NCBI GenBank assembly: GCA_947628225.1
Contig: CANQYY010000006.1
Span: 86,378 to 124,824, forward strand
DNA length: 38,447 bases
Reading direction: 5' to 3'
DNA from: an uncultured Lachnospiraceae bacterium
Lineage (GTDB): Bacteria > Bacillota > Clostridia > Lachnospirales > Lachnospiraceae
Position 1 is the first letter of the stretch; each line of letters begins with the position of its first letter. Shown here piece after piece: positions 16,189 to 25,117 of the stretch. The notes under the pieces were generated by a model that ran no database searches, was not told the DNA's origin, and saw only the letters and a program-made list of their open reading frames with translations. Both the position numbers and the translations under genes were made by a program.

Positions 16189-16626
16189 TTACTGGCAGAG
16201 TCTGGTTACTACCTGGTTAATTACCTTTCCGTCCGCCTTTCCCTTCAGTTCTCCCATTACCTGTTTCATAATCTGACCTTTATTTTTGGTCGCCACAACA
16301 TCCGCAAATTTTTCTGTGATCAGGGCTTCAATTTCTTCCTCAGACAACATGTTCGGGGCATACTCATTAATAATGTCGTAACGCGCCTGATACTCTGCTT
16401 TCAGCTCCGTCCTCTCCGGCGGGCAGCTGTCAATCTGCTCCTTTACCGTCTTTAACTCTTTTACGATTACCCGATTCACAATTTCTTCCGTAATATTGTC
16501 CCGGACGCCTTCGTCAATGGCAACCTTTTTCGCTGCCGACACAAGAGATGAGATGGCATCCTTTCTCACTTTATCCTTTGCTTTCATAGCGGCGATCATA
16601 TCTGACTGCAATGTTTTAAATTCCAT
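16189..16626 (-). CDS. yqeY: GatB/YqeY domain protein
   Basis: 145 residues, close to the 148 typical of YqeY. It matches the C-terminal tRNA-binding-like domain of the GatB amidotransferase subunit: KTLQSDMIAAMKAKDKVRKDAISSL at the start and NKGQIMKQVMGELKGKADGKVINQVV at the end. Its precise role is unknown; an involvement in tRNA-related amidation is assumed from homology. It is the last gene of a three-gene operon, 24 bases after greA. Confidence 0.9.
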   Translation of the reverse strand: MEFKTLQSDMIAAMKAKDKVRKDAISSLVSAAKKVAIDEGVRDNITEEIVNRVIVKELKTVKEQIDSCPPERTELKAEYQARYDIINEYAPNMLSEEEIEALITEKFADVVATKNKGQIMKQVMGELKGKADGKVINQVVTRLCQ

Positions 16627-16650
16627 ACTGTTCCCTCCAATTTATTTCTT

Positions 16651-17154
16651 TTAAAACCGGCGGATAGGGTCTGTCCCGTCATCCACCGTATTTTCTACTT
16701 TTTTAATTACTACATGATAGGAGCTCCCATTATCCAATGTTACCGGAACACGCTCTCCCTCCTTTTTCCCAAGAAGAGCCTTCCCCAGCGGCGATTCGAT
16801 ACTGATCAGTCCCTTTAAGGCGTCTGCCCGCACGGTTGTCACAATCTTATAGGTTTCCGTAAGATCATCCTCCTCAAAGTAAACCTCCACGGTATTGTTC
16901 ATTCCCACTTCATCTTCATCGGACTCCTCGGAAATCACAACGGCTGTCTTTATCATTTTTTCCAGATAACGGATACGGCTTTCATTCTGGTTTTTGTCTT
17001 TTTTTGCCGCATGGTATTCAAAGTTCTCGCTCAAATCCCCGTGGGCCCTTGCCTCCTTTACCGCCTCCAACGCCTCTTTCCGCACCACCAGCTTGCGGTA
17101 TTCAATTTCTTCCTGCATCTTTTCAATATCTTTTTTCGTCAATTCATTTCTCAT
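16651..17154 (-). CDS. greA: Transcription elongation factor GreA
   Basis: 167 residues. An N-terminal antiparallel coiled coil (LTKKDIEKMQEEIEYRK to IRYLEKMIKTAVVI) with the acidic tip in ARAHGDLSENFEYHAAK, then the C-terminal FKBP-like domain (LISIESPLGKALLGKKEGE). It enters the RNA polymerase secondary channel and stimulates cleavage of backtracked RNA. The start at 17154 gives an ATGA overlap with the stop of the upstream gene, implying translational coupling. The longer frame to 17187 would overlap that gene without a ribosome-binding site. Confidence 0.94.
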   Translation of the reverse strand: MRNELTKKDIEKMQEEIEYRKLVVRKEALEAVKEARAHGDLSENFEYHAAKKDKNQNESRIRYLEKMIKTAVVISEESDEDEVGMNNTVEVYFEEDDLTETYKIVTTVRADALKGLISIESPLGKALLGKKEGERVPVTLDNGSSYHVVIKKVENTVDDGTDPIRRF

Positions 17155-18305
17155 TTTTCTTTTACCCACATTACCGGTCTTATACATACGCCGGTTTTTT
17201 CCACCGGAAAGCCGTCGTCCACAACCTCTCCTTTATAGGTAGTAAATGCGGTGCTTTTTGCCGCGCCGGAATCACGAAGCCGCAGATTGTTCGCTTTCTT
17301 TTTCAAAACTTCCCGATATTTCAACAATTCAGCCTTATCCAGAATAAACAGTTTATCCCGGCAGGAGGGGGCGGTGGTTTCCTGTATTAATTCCTGTTCC
17401 TTTCCGGTAAAGCTGTCCTGCATAAATTCCCCGTTCAGATATAGACGGAGATAGCAGTTTTTCCAATTTATTTTATCTGCCTTATCATGGAATGCCATAT
17501 CTTCTATTACCGCATCCTTCGTCAGCAAGACCGCATCCTCTGTTTTCTCTAATACAAGCCACTTATATTTGCCAAAGGTAACGGTTTTTCCGGGTTCTGC
17601 CTTAGAAAGAAGCGCCTGCTCTGCCGCCGCCTGTCTTTGTTCACTGTCGGCAAATCCCCTTTTCGCCAGCTTTCCAAATTCCTCTGCGGCTTCCTTATAG
17701 TTCTCTTTTTTCTCCAGAGAAAGGGCATAGTCATATGACGCCTGTTCTCCCTTTTTTACACTGTCCCGGTAATCTCCCAGCTTATAATAGGATTCCTTTG
17801 ACAGCCTGTCCATCCCCAGACTTTTTTCTGCTCCGGCTATGATATAACGGGTAGGCGGAGCCTTGTAACAGATAATGGCAAGAACAACCAGTACCGCTGC
17901 CGCCAGCAGTATCCATTTGCCCTTTCCCCCTTTTTTTTGTTTTTCTTTTTCCTTCGCTTCTCTTTCCTTTGCCGTAGTGGTAACAGTCTGGGACTCTTTT
18001 TCCGCCTGCAGCGGCAGCTCCTTCTCCAGCTTTTCGGCAATCGCCTTACACTCCTCGCTGAGAGCCATGCATTGTTCGGATCCCTCAAAGGGGCTTGCCT
18101 CCGCTTCCTTCCCAAGCTCTGCAAATTCCTTTGTCAGCCTTATATATATTTTATATTTGTCATCTAAACCGAGAATACAGCGAGTCGCCTTTTTCAGCGC
18201 CAGTAACTGAGCATATTTTTGCTCCGGCGTCAGTACGACAACTTCCTGCTTTTCTTTCTTTTTCTTCTTTTTCCTCTTTTTTTTCTCATCCTGAAGCTCT
18301 GCCAT
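17151..18305 (-). CDS. Single-pass membrane protein with Lys-rich N-terminus and DUF6273-like C-terminal domain
   Basis: 384 residues. Lys/Arg cluster at 8-17, a helical segment at about 25-100, a second charged stretch, then one membrane segment at about 131-147 (WILLAAAVLVVLAIICY). Outside it, residues 170-235 look TPR-like (YYKLGDYRDSVKKGE... NYKEAAEEFGKLAKRGFAD). Residues 240-380 form a domain similar to DUF6273 (FGKYKWLVLEKTEDAVLLTKDAV ... CIRPVMWV), seen in many clostridial surface proteins with no known function. An AAGGAGG site and a promoter overlapping the pflA end precede it. It shares an ATGA junction with greA. Function not known. Confidence 0.75.
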   Translation of the reverse strand: MAELQDEKKKRKKKKKKEKQEVVVLTPEQKYAQLLALKKATRCILGLDDKYKIYIRLTKEFAELGKEAEASPFEGSEQCMALSEECKAIAEKLEKELPLQAEKESQTVTTTAKEREAKEKEKQKKGGKGKWILLAAAVLVVLAIICYKAPPTRYIIAGAEKSLGMDRLSKESYYKLGDYRDSVKKGEQASYDYALSLEKKENYKEAAEEFGKLAKRGFADSEQRQAAAEQALLSKAEPGKTVTFGKYKWLVLEKTEDAVLLTKDAVIEDMAFHDKADKINWKNCYLRLYLNGEFMQDSFTGKEQELIQETTAPSCRDKLFILDKAELLKYREVLKKKANNLRLRDSGAAKSTAFTTYKGEVVDDGFPVEKTGVCIRPVMWVKEK

Positions 18306-18341
18306 ATTATGGAATCCTCCTTAGCATCGTTACTTCTTATT

Positions 18342-18371
18342 AGTATACCACAACTTATGGGGTGTAATCAA
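18342..18371 (-). promoter_or_regulatory. Promoter of the DUF6273-like/greA/yqeY operon
   Basis: TTGATT (18371-18366), 18 bp, TATACT (18347-18342) on the minus strand. The -35 lies within the last codons of pflA. Confidence 0.55.
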
Positions 18372-19143
18372 TGAGTTTGCTGTCAGAATCTGTTTTACCG
18401 CCGCTGCGCGATAGCTCCCACGCCCTCCGGATCACCCGTTCCGCTTCCCCTGCCTGTTCCTTCGTGAGCTGCGGCGTATGTGGCAGACGATACGGAAGCC
18501 CGAGCTTTTCATACTTTATCTTCCCCATGGAATGATACGGCAGCACCTCCAGCCTTTCAATGTTGGAAAGGGTTCCCATAAAGGCGCCGAGCTCTGTCAG
18601 TTCCTTCTCGTCATCCGTTATGCCCGGTACCACAACATGGCGAATCCAAAGCGGGATCTTTTTTTTCTCCAGATAGGCGGCAAAGGCAAATACCCCGGCG
18701 TTATCCTGACCGGTCAGTTTTTTATGCGCTTCCGGCTCCATATGTTTAATATCCAGCATAACTAAGTCGGTTACAGCCAACAGCTTATCTATCTTTTTCA
18801 TACCGTCGCCGTCCTCCGGGCAGAACACAATTCCGGAAGTATCTAAACAGGTATGTATCCCTCTTTTTTTCGCCTCGCCGAAAAGCTCGGAAAGAAATTC
18901 AATCTGGAACATCGGCTCTCCTCCGGTGGCAGTAATGCCGCCGGTTTCATAAAAGGGGCGATTGCGCTCCAGTCTATCCAGAATTTCCTCCGTATCCATT
19001 TCCTCCCCTGCCTCAAACTCCCAGGTGTCGGGGTTATGGCAGTAAAGGCACCGCATCGGGCAGCCCTGAAAAAATACGACAAAGCGCACCCCCGGTCCAT
19101 CTACCGTACCAAAACTTTCCAGAGAATGTATCCTGCCTTTCAT
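18355..19143 (-). CDS. pflA: Pyruvate formate-lyase-activating enzyme (radical SAM)
   Basis: 262 residues. The radical SAM cluster motif CPMRCLYCH (Cys-x3-Cys-x2-Cys, about residues 30-37) and GGEP binding motif (TATGGEPMFQ) are clear. N-terminal SLESFGTVDGPGVRFVVFFQG is the usual PFL-activase beginning. It reduces S-adenosylmethionine and abstracts a hydrogen from the PFL glycine to make the glycyl radical. The start lies 3 bases after the pflB stop, and GAGAGG within the pflB end serves as its ribosome-binding site. It lacks the extra ferredoxin insert of other activases. Confidence 0.95.
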   Translation of the reverse strand: MKGRIHSLESFGTVDGPGVRFVVFFQGCPMRCLYCHNPDTWEFEAGEEMDTEEILDRLERNRPFYETGGITATGGEPMFQIEFLSELFGEAKKRGIHTCLDTSGIVFCPEDGDGMKKIDKLLAVTDLVMLDIKHMEPEAHKKLTGQDNAGVFAFAAYLEKKKIPLWIRHVVVPGITDDEKELTELGAFMGTLSNIERLEVLPYHSMGKIKYEKLGLPYRLPHTPQLTKEQAGEAERVIRRAWELSRSGGKTDSDSKLIDYTP

Positions 19144-19146
19144 AGG

Positions 19147-21375
19147 CTACATCCTCTCATGGAAGGTCCGGGCAATCACTTCATCCTGCTGCTCTTTTGT
19201 GAGCTTAATGAAATTGACGGCATAGCCGGACACGCGAATCGTCAGCTGCGGATACTGCTCCGGATGTTTCTGGGCATCTAACAGAGTGTCGCGGTTCAGT
19301 ACATTGACATTCAGATGATGCCCTCCTTTGGCAATATATCCATTCAGCAGCGACACCAGATTTTTTTCGGACTCCTTCTCATTTTTCCCAAGGGAATCCG
19401 GCACAATGGTAAAGGTATTGGAAATACCGTCCTGTGCATCGCAAAACGGAATCTTCGCCACAGAGGCTAAGGATGCCACGGCGCCGTTAGTATCCCTTCC
19501 GTGCATCGGATTGGCGCCCGGGGCAAAGGCAACTCCCTTTTTCCTTCCGTCCGGTGTTGCGCCGGTATTTTTCCCATAGCTGACATTGGAGGTAATGGTC
19601 AGGATAGAGGTCGTCTGGATGCCGCCGCGGTAGGTATGGTTTCCTCTTACATACTGCATAAAAGTATGGAGTACCTCCTTTGCCAGATTATCCACGCGGT
19701 CATCATCATTCCCGTATTTCGGGAAATCTCCCTCTATTTCATAATCTACCGCCAGTCCGCTTTCATCACGGATGGCTTTTACCCTGGCATATTTTATAGC
19801 GGAAAGCGAGTCCGCCACCACACTCAGTCCGGCAATCCCCGTGGCAAACCAACGCTTTACCTGCTTGTCGTGCAGCGCCATCTGTAATCTCTCATAGCAG
19901 TATTTGTCATGCATATAGTGAATGATGTTCAGGGCATTGACATATACGCCGGCAAGCCATTTCATCATATCCTTATATTTTTCCCAGACCTCGTCAAAGT
20001 CCAGATATTCTGATGTGACCGGCCGGTATTTCGGCCCAACCTGCTTGCCGCTCATCTCATCCACTCCGCCGTTGATCGCATAAAGAAGACATTTGGCAAG
20101 GTTTGCCCTGGCTCCGAAAAACTGCATTTCCTTACCGATGCGCATGGAAGATACGCAGCAGGCAATCCCGTAGTCGTCCCCGTGGATAACGCGCATTAGA
20201 TCATCATTTTCGTATTGAATGGCAGAATGCTTAATGGAGGTCGCGGCACAGAACTGCTTCCAGTTTTCCGGCAGGTTTTTAGCCCAGAGAACTGTCATAT
20301 TCGGCTCCGGCGCCGCCCCGATATTGTTCAGCGTATGCAGGTAGCGGAACGACATTTTGGTTACCATATGCCTTCCATCGATCCCGATGCCGCCGATGGA
20401 TTCCGTAACCCATGTCGGGTCGCCGGCAAAAATAGAATTATATTCCGGAGTGCGGGCAAATTTTATTAGACGCAGTTTCATAATAAACTGGTCGATAATT
20501 TCCTGGATCTCTTTTTCCGAAAATGTTTGGTTTTTCAAATCCCTCTCCGCATAAACATCCAGAAAGGTAGAGGTACGTCCCAAACTCATCGCCGCTCCGT
20601 TTTGCTCCTTGACCGCCGCCAGATAGGAAAAATATATCGCCTGAGTCGCCTCCTTTACGTTGGACGCCGGCTGGCTGATGTCGCACTCATAAATTTTTGC
20701 CAGCTCTTTCAACATCTTTAAGGCGCGAATCTGCTCAGACAATTCCTCCCGCTCGCGGATAACATCGGAATACATAATCGTACGGGTGCTGTTTAACTGA
20801 TCTTCCTTATCCTCAATGAGGCGGTCGACACCGTACAATGCCGTACGGCGGTAATCACCGATAATGCGTCCCCTGCCATAGGCATCCGGCAGGCCGGTAA
20901 TAATATGGGCGCTCCGGCAGGCGCGCATCTCCGGGGTGTAGGCATCAAATACGCCGGCATTATGAGTCTTTCTGTGTACCGTAAAATATTCAACCACTTC
21001 CGAATCCACCTCATAACCATTGTCCTGACAGGCTTTCACTGCCATACGGATGCCTCCGTAGGGCTGCAGGGCGCGCTTCAACGGTTTATCCGTCTGAAAG
21101 CCGACAATTCTTTCCTTATCCTTATCCAGATAGGCAGGTCCATGGGAAGTGATAGTGGAGATTACCTTCGTATCCATGTCCAGCACTCCTCCCTGCTCCC
21201 TCTCTTCCTTCGACAACTCCAGCACCTGTTCCCAAAGAGCCTTCGTATCCTCAGTCGGTCCCTCCAAAAAGGAATCATCGCCGTCATACGGCGTATAATT
21301 TTTCTGAATAAAATCCCTTACATTGACTTCCTTTTCCCAAGCTCCGCCCTGAAAACCTAACCATTCTTTTCTCAA
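19147..21375 (-). CDS. pflB: Pyruvate formate-lyase (formate C-acetyltransferase)
   Basis: 742 residues from a TTG start. It converts pyruvate and CoA to acetyl-CoA and formate under anaerobic conditions. The adjacent catalytic cysteines are in [16 protein letters not shown] and the glycyl radical site is RVSGYAVNF near the C-terminus. The TTG at 21375 is chosen because AGGAGG lies 8 bases before it and the protein then opens at the conserved [22 protein letters not shown]; the upstream in-frame ATG at 21450 lies in the leader and lacks family similarity. Formate made here can feed 10-formyl-tetrahydrofolate, which fits the ZTP riboswitch in its leader. Confidence 0.96.
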   Translation of the reverse strand: MRKEWLGFQGGAWEKEVNVRDFIQKNYTPYDGDDSFLEGPTEDTKALWEQVLELSKEEREQGGVLDMDTKVISTITSHGPAYLDKDKERIVGFQTDKPLKRALQPYGGIRMAVKACQDNGYEVDSEVVEYFTVHRKTHNAGVFDAYTPEMRACRSAHIITGLPDAYGRGRIIGDYRRTALYGVDRLIEDKEDQLNSTRTIMYSDVIREREELSEQIRALKMLKELAKIYECDISQPASNVKEATQAIYFSYLAAVKEQNGAAMSLGRTSTFLDVYAERDLKNQTFSEKEIQEIIDQFIMKLRLIKFARTPEYNSIFAGDPTWVTESIGGIGIDGRHMVTKMSFRYLHTLNNIGAAPEPNMTVLWAKNLPENWKQFCAATSIKHSAIQYENDDLMRVIHGDDYGIACCVSSMRIGKEMQFFGARANLAKCLLYAINGGVDEMSGKQVGPKYRPVTSEYLDFDEVWEKYKDMMKWLAGVYVNALNIIHYMHDKYCYERLQMALHDKQVKRWFATGIAGLSVVADSLSAIKYARVKAIRDESGLAVDYEIEGDFPKYGNDDDRVDNLAKEVLHTFMQYVRGNHTYRGGIQTTSILTITSNVSYGKNTGATPDGRKKGVAFAPGANPMHGRDTNGAVASLASVAKIPFCDAQDGISNTFTIVPDSLGKNEKESEKNLVSLLNGYIAKGGHHLNVNVLNRDTLLDAQKHPEQYPQLTIRVSGYAVNFIKLTKEQQDEVIARTFHERM

Positions 21376-21492
21376 TCTTATATCCTCCTGTTTTTCTCTT
21401 CCGGCGCGGCAACAGCGCCGTTTACCCATTTCAAAGTCCCGGAAACGCATATCATTATTCGCTCCGCAAGCGGCAACGGACTTTCCTGCATG

Positions 21493-21541
21493 AAAAAAAG
21501 CCGAGATCCAGACTTTTCAGCCCAGACGGCCGGCTTTTTTT
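21493..21541 (-). terminator. Intrinsic terminator in the pflB leader (riboswitch expression platform)
   Basis: On the minus strand, seven A plus GCCG (21541-21531) pair with CGGC plus seven T (21503-21493). An inner GGCU-GAAA-AGUC hairpin uses the GGGC of the aptamer. It lies downstream of the leader promoter and 117 bases before the pflB start, so it controls entry into pflB. It can also stop read-through from secDF. Confidence 0.85.
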
Positions 21542-21592
21542 CTAACTATACTCCATGTGGTATCTCTCCACTTTTTCCGTCAGTCATATAGT
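21520..21592 (-). ncRNA. ZTP (pfl-motif) riboswitch aptamer
   Basis: The minus-strand leader RNA shows the pfl-motif features in order. P1: ACTATA (21592-21587) with TATAGT (21550-21545). Conserved TGACTGACGG (21586-21577). P2: GTGG (21571-21568) with CCAC (21560-21557), followed by ATGGAG. Then a linker and CCGTCTGGGC (21529-21520). The pseudoknot GACGG (21581-21577) with CCGTC (21529-21525) is fully paired; relative to the usual GGCG/CGCC it shows a G-to-A and C-to-T pair change that keeps pairing. This class is known to bind ZTP/ZMP and to precede pfl and folate-purine genes. The CCGTCTGGGC strand lies inside the terminator region, so ligand binding should favour read-through. Confidence 0.88.
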
Positions 21593-21598
21593 GGTTTC

Positions 21599-21627
21599 AT
21601 TATATCGTCCTTTTTCATCCTTGTCAA
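21599..21627 (-). promoter_or_regulatory. Consensus sigma-A promoter of the pflB leader
   Basis: A perfect TTGACA (21627-21622), a 17-bp spacer and a perfect TATAAT (21604-21599) on the minus strand. It lies just after the secDF stop. Predicted start near 21592, exactly at the 5' strand of riboswitch helix P1. Confidence 0.85.
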
Positions 21628-21644
21628 GAGAACAAGCGCTTTTA

Positions 21645-23894
21645 TTATTTCTTTTTTGAATAGGTAACGGCTTTTTTCTCTTTCTTTCCTTTTCCGCCCA
21701 GCAGATACCAGATCGGAGATGCTACACAGATAGAGGAATAGCATCCGGAAATAATACCGACAATCAGAGGAATGGCAAACTGGCGAACAGAATCCACTCC
21801 CAGAACAGCCAGGATGAATACCATAATGAAGGTGGTCACGGAAGTATTAATGGAACGCGATAAGGTTTCCGTAATACTCTTGTTTATTACCTCCGCTAAA
21901 TCGGTGCGGCTGGAAGCCTTCTTCCGGTTTTCACGGATTCGATCAAATACCACGATCGTATCATTGATAGAATATCCCACGATCGTCAGCATACAGGCAA
22001 TAAAAGTACTTCCCACCTGAATAAACGAGCTTGCCACAACATAAACGGTAAATACGGCAATAACGTCATGGATCAAGGCGATAACAGCGCTGGCGCCGCT
22101 GGCAAAATTGCGGAAACGAATCCAGATATAAATCAGCATACAGACGATGGCGATCAGGGTAGCGACAACAGCGTCTGTTTTCATCTCATTGCTGACAGAA
22201 GCGCTGATCGTTTCTGACTCAATCTTTCCCTGATCCACTTTAAACTTGCCTGACAGCTGAGTCGTTACCGCCGCCTTCTGCTCGTCTGTCAATGCGGTGG
22301 TGCGGACAGTAACCTTTTTCACTCCCTTATCGTCAGAGGAAGAAACTTCCCCGTTTAAACCGGTAACCGTTTTTACTATCTGCAAAACCTCATTCTTCAA
22401 ATCATCGGTTATCTCTGTTTTTTCATCGATAGAAACCGAGGTAGATGTTCCGCCGATAAAATCAAGGCTGTAATTTAACATCTGTCCCTTTGCGGATGAA
22501 TTGACTATCAAACCGGCAACGCAGAGAACAACAATAGCTCCGGATATAATCGCATATTTTTTCCAGTTGCCAATAAAGTTGATCGTCTTTCTTTCCTTCT
22601 TTATACCATAGAATTTCGTATCCTCGCAGCCTAAACGGCAGAAAGCATTCAACAGCCATTTTGTCACAAAGATAGCGGTGATCATGGATAAAAGGATACC
22701 GATTGCCAAAGTCTGGGCAAAGCCCTTTACGGTACCGGAGCCTTTCAGATAAAGAACGAAGGCTACGATCAGGGTTGTCACGTTACCATCGATAATGGCG
22801 GACAACGCCTTGGAGAATCCATTCTGGATAGCCTGGGAAACCGTTTTCCCGACTGCCAGCTCCTCCCGTATTCGGGTAAAGATGATACAGTTGGCATCTA
22901 CCGCCATGCCGACGCTCAGTATAATACCGGCGATACCCGGCAATGTCAGGGTAACATTGAGGCCGTTCAATATCAGAAGCATCGCTCCCACATAGAAAAT
23001 CAGGGCGATGGAGGCAACGGCTCCCGGTACCCTGTACATGATTATCATAAACAGAATAACCAGAATGAAACCGATGATTCCGGCAATCAGGCTGGTGCGA
23101 AGCGCTTCGCTTCCCAGCGTTGCCCCTACCACATTATCATGGATATTTTTCAGTTCCAGCGGCAGGGCGCCGATACGAAGGGTGGACGCCATTTCCTGCG
23201 CTTCGGAGAACTCTTCAAATCCTCCGCTGACAACGGCATTCCCGTCTGAAATTTCCGATTCAATATTGGGAGCGGAAACTAATTTATTATCATAAATTAT
23301 AGCAAGGCGCTCATTGACATGATCCCCTGTTACCGTGCCAAACTTTTTCGTGCCTTTTGCTGTAAATTTTATCTTTACTACATTTTCGGACGCCCCTGTT
23401 GAAGTACTCTGGGTTCCTGCCGAAGCATCTTCAATCATCTGTCCGTCCAGCTCTACATCCTTCGGATCAAAGGTTACTTCCTTTCCCTCCTCCGGAGATG
23501 CCGTGCCGTCTTTTCCTTTAATTTTATCGTAAAGTACAAATTGCAGAGCGCCTGCTTGTCCTAATTTTTTAAGGATTTCAGAAGCATTGCTGACGCCGGG
23601 AATATCAATCGTCACACGGTTAGCTCCCTCCTGATAAACAGAAGCTTCTGTGCTGATATCCTCCACACGTTTCTGCATCTTATAAACGGTGTCCTGCATT
23701 TCCTGTTCGGTCGGATTTGCTTTGGTCGCCTCGTAGGTGACGCTGACGCCGCCCCGTAAATCCAGTCCCAGACGAATATTTTTTGCACTTCCCAACCGGG
23801 CACTGCCAATTCCACGATAAGCGACAACGCCAAATGCCGCTATCAGAACCAGTACCAGCAGAATCTGTAAAATGCCTTTTACTTTGCTGTTCAT
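21645..23894 (-). CDS. secDF: Fused protein-export membrane protein SecDF
   Basis: 749 residues, similar to the fused Bacillus SecDF. The SecD half starts with a membrane segment (LQILLVLVLIAAFGVVAY), then LGLDLRGG (about 43-49), a large extracytoplasmic P1-like domain and five further membrane segments including VGMAVDANCIIFTRIREEL. The SecF half begins near residue 430 and carries the paired motif VGYSINDTIVVFDRIREN. SecDF uses the ion gradient to help pull translocated proteins from SecYEG. AAAGGAG precedes the ATG. Its own promoter lies at 23936-23964. Confidence 0.95.
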   Translation of the reverse strand: MNSKVKGILQILLVLVLIAAFGVVAYRGIGSARLGSAKNIRLGLDLRGGVSVTYEATKANPTEQEMQDTVYKMQKRVEDISTEASVYQEGANRVTIDIPGVSNASEILKKLGQAGALQFVLYDKIKGKDGTASPEEGKEVTFDPKDVELDGQMIEDASAGTQSTSTGASENVVKIKFTAKGTKKFGTVTGDHVNERLAIIYDNKLVSAPNIESEISDGNAVVSGGFEEFSEAQEMASTLRIGALPLELKNIHDNVVGATLGSEALRTSLIAGIIGFILVILFMIIMYRVPGAVASIALIFYVGAMLLILNGLNVTLTLPGIAGIILSVGMAVDANCIIFTRIREELAVGKTVSQAIQNGFSKALSAIIDGNVTTLIVAFVLYLKGSGTVKGFAQTLAIGILLSMITAIFVTKWLLNAFCRLGCEDTKFYGIKKERKTINFIGNWKKYAIISGAIVVLCVAGLIVNSSAKGQMLNYSLDFIGGTSTSVSIDEKTEITDDLKNEVLQIVKTVTGLNGEVSSSDDKGVKKVTVRTTALTDEQKAAVTTQLSGKFKVDQGKIESETISASVSNEMKTDAVVATLIAIVCMLIYIWIRFRNFASGASAVIALIHDVIAVFTVYVVASSFIQVGSTFIACMLTIVGYSINDTIVVFDRIRENRKKASSRTDLAEVINKSITETLSRSINTSVTTFIMVFILAVLGVDSVRQFAIPLIVGIISGCYSSICVASPIWYLLGGKGKKEKKAVTYSKKK

Positions 23895-23935
23895 TTTATT
23901 TTTCTCCTTTACATATAAAACTTATTAGATTCTAT

Positions 23936-23964
23936 AGTATACCACAAAAATGCGTTTACTTCAA
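23936..23964 (-). promoter_or_regulatory. secDF promoter
   Basis: TTGAAG (23964-23959), 17 bp, TATACT (23941-23936) on the minus strand, directly after the terminator of the rubrerythrin gene. Confidence 0.65.
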
Positions 23965-23965
23965 G

Positions 23966-24004
23966 AAAAAAATAGGGCACAGGAGATATTCTTCCTATGC
24001 CCTA
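23966..24004 (-). terminator. Terminator of the perR-rubrerythrin operon
   Basis: The stem is formed by the two ends of 23973-24004 (TAGGGCATAGGA with TCCTGTGCCCTA on the minus strand, one wobble pair), followed by a run of seven T (23972-23966). Confidence 0.85.
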
Positions 24005-24037
24005 AAATGCTGTCAGATAATAATAAATTCGCTTTTT

Positions 24038-24580
24038 TTAGCTGAAGTATCTCTTGAGCAGTCCCTCAAAGGCTTTTCCATGGCGCGCCTCATCCCTTGC
24101 CATCTCATGGACGGTGTCGTGGATCGCATCAAGATTTTGCGCCTTCGCGCGTTTTGCCAGATCAAATTTACCGGCTGTCGCGCCGTTTTCTGCATCCACA
24201 CGCAATTCAAGGTTCTTCTTGGTGGAGTCGGTTACTACCTCCCCGAGAAGTTCTGCAAATTTTGCCGCATGTTCTGCTTCTTCCCATGCCGCCTTTTCAT
24301 AGTAGAGGCCAACTTCCGGATAACCCTCGCGGTGAGCCACCCGCGCCATTGCCAGATACATGCCTACCTCAGAGCATTCGCCCTCGAAGTTTGCGCGAAG
24401 GTCTGCCACGATATCCTCGCTGACGCCTTTTGCCACTCCCACTACATGCTCGGCAGCCCATTCTCTGTCGCCGGTCTGCTCCTTAAACTTCTCTGCCGGT
24501 GCTTTACATACCGGACACTGATCCGGCGCGCTGTCGCCTTCGTGAACATAACCGCATACTGTACATACAAATTTTTTCAT
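24038..24580 (-). CDS. Reverse rubrerythrin (N-terminal rubredoxin domain)
   Basis: 180 residues. The rubredoxin-like iron site is at the N-terminus (Cys6-x2-Cys9 in [10 protein letters not shown] and Cys22-x2-Cys25 in [11 protein letters not shown]), the reverse of classical rubrerythrin. The rest is a ferritin-like four-helix domain with diiron ligands in [14 protein letters not shown] and EARHG. Reverse rubrerythrins in clostridia reduce hydrogen peroxide and oxygen with electrons from NADH-dependent partners. The gene follows the PerR-type repressor by 26 bases, so it is presumably peroxide-inducible with it. Confidence 0.93.
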   Translation of the reverse strand: MKKFVCTVCGYVHEGDSAPDQCPVCKAPAEKFKEQTGDREWAAEHVVGVAKGVSEDIVADLRANFEGECSEVGMYLAMARVAHREGYPEVGLYYEKAAWEEAEHAAKFAELLGEVVTDSTKKNLELRVDAENGATAGKFDLAKRAKAQNLDAIHDTVHEMARDEARHGKAFEGLLKRYFS

Positions 24581-24606
24581 GGTAAAATTCTCCTTTTCTT
24601 TTTATT

Positions 24607-24996
24607 TTAATTTTTTTTTAAACATTGGTCGCATTTCCCGTAAAAATAAAATTCATGCCCTTCTATTTCCCCGGAAAATTTTTCTCCCGCTTCCCGGTCA
24701 ATATCCGGAGCCAGATTTACTGCCAGATCCAGTACCCGGCCGCACTCGCGGCAGATAAAATGATGGTGGGGTTCTACGGTAGCGTCAAAACGCTCCACTC
24801 CGTCGCCGCACCGCAGCCGGAGTATCTCCCCCTGCTCTGCCAGAAGATTTAAATTACGGTATACTGTCCCCAGACTGACTTTCGGAAACTCCCTGCGTAT
24901 ATTCAAATATACCTTTTCTGCTGTCGGATGTGACGTGGTTGAACGCAAATAAGTCAAAACAGCTTCCCGTTGCCTGCTATACTTGAAACCGGCCAT
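24607..24996 (-). CDS. perR: PerR-type Fur-family repressor
   Basis: 129 residues. N-terminal winged helix (RQREAVLTYLRSTTSHPTAEKVY ... VSLGTVYRNLNLL), then the metal sites: SHPTAE, FDATVEPHHHF, and two CxxC zinc motifs CREC and CDQC. The acidic residue after the first CxxC is Asp (VLDL), as in PerR position 104, rather than Glu as in Fur, which favours peroxide sensing. It heads an operon with the reverse rubrerythrin. The promoter TTGACA-17-TATGAT is at 25073-25045, and palindromic A/T-rich elements overlap or follow it, suggesting autoregulation. PerR versus Fur is inferred from context and a single residue. Confidence 0.88.
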   Translation of the reverse strand: MAGFKYSRQREAVLTYLRSTTSHPTAEKVYLNIRREFPKVSLGTVYRNLNLLAEQGEILRLRCGDGVERFDATVEPHHHFICRECGRVLDLAVNLAPDIDREAGEKFSGEIEGHEFYFYGKCDQCLKKN

Positions 24997-25044
24997 TTAT
25001 CCCGCTCCTTAGATACAACAATAATAGGAATTGTTACTGTTATT

Positions 25045-25073
25045 ATCATAAAGGAATTTGTCCCTCCTGTCAA
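25045..25073 (-). promoter_or_regulatory. perR promoter with operator candidates
   Basis: TTGACA (25073-25068), 17 bp, TATGAT (25050-25045) on the minus strand. The -10 region fits a PerR box only in part (TTATGATAATAACAG, 10 of 14 fixed positions). A clearer 6-bp inverted repeat, AACAAT at 25017-25022 and ATTGTT at 25030-25035, covers the start of the transcript. Confidence 0.6.
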
Positions 25074-25117
25074 TACTTTTTTTCTATTTTTATAAACAAA
25101 AAACCGACAAAAATGAC

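Noticed and set aside
16167..16191. Hairpin between thiN and yqeY as a terminator
   Set aside because: The nested stem TAACAG/CTGTTA with GCC/GGC is clear, but neither strand has a U-tract after it and it overlaps the yqeY stop codon, so termination cannot be supported.
21376..21450. ATG at 21450 as the pflB start
   Set aside because: The 25 extra residues are unlike PFL, the region carries a small GC-rich hairpin at 21402-21420, and the TTG at 21375 has a strong ribosome-binding site and the conserved N-terminus.
23783..24610. A 275-codon plus-strand frame opposite the secDF start and the rubrerythrin gene
   Set aside because: It crosses a terminator, a promoter and two real genes on the other strand; its composition is typical of a shadow frame.
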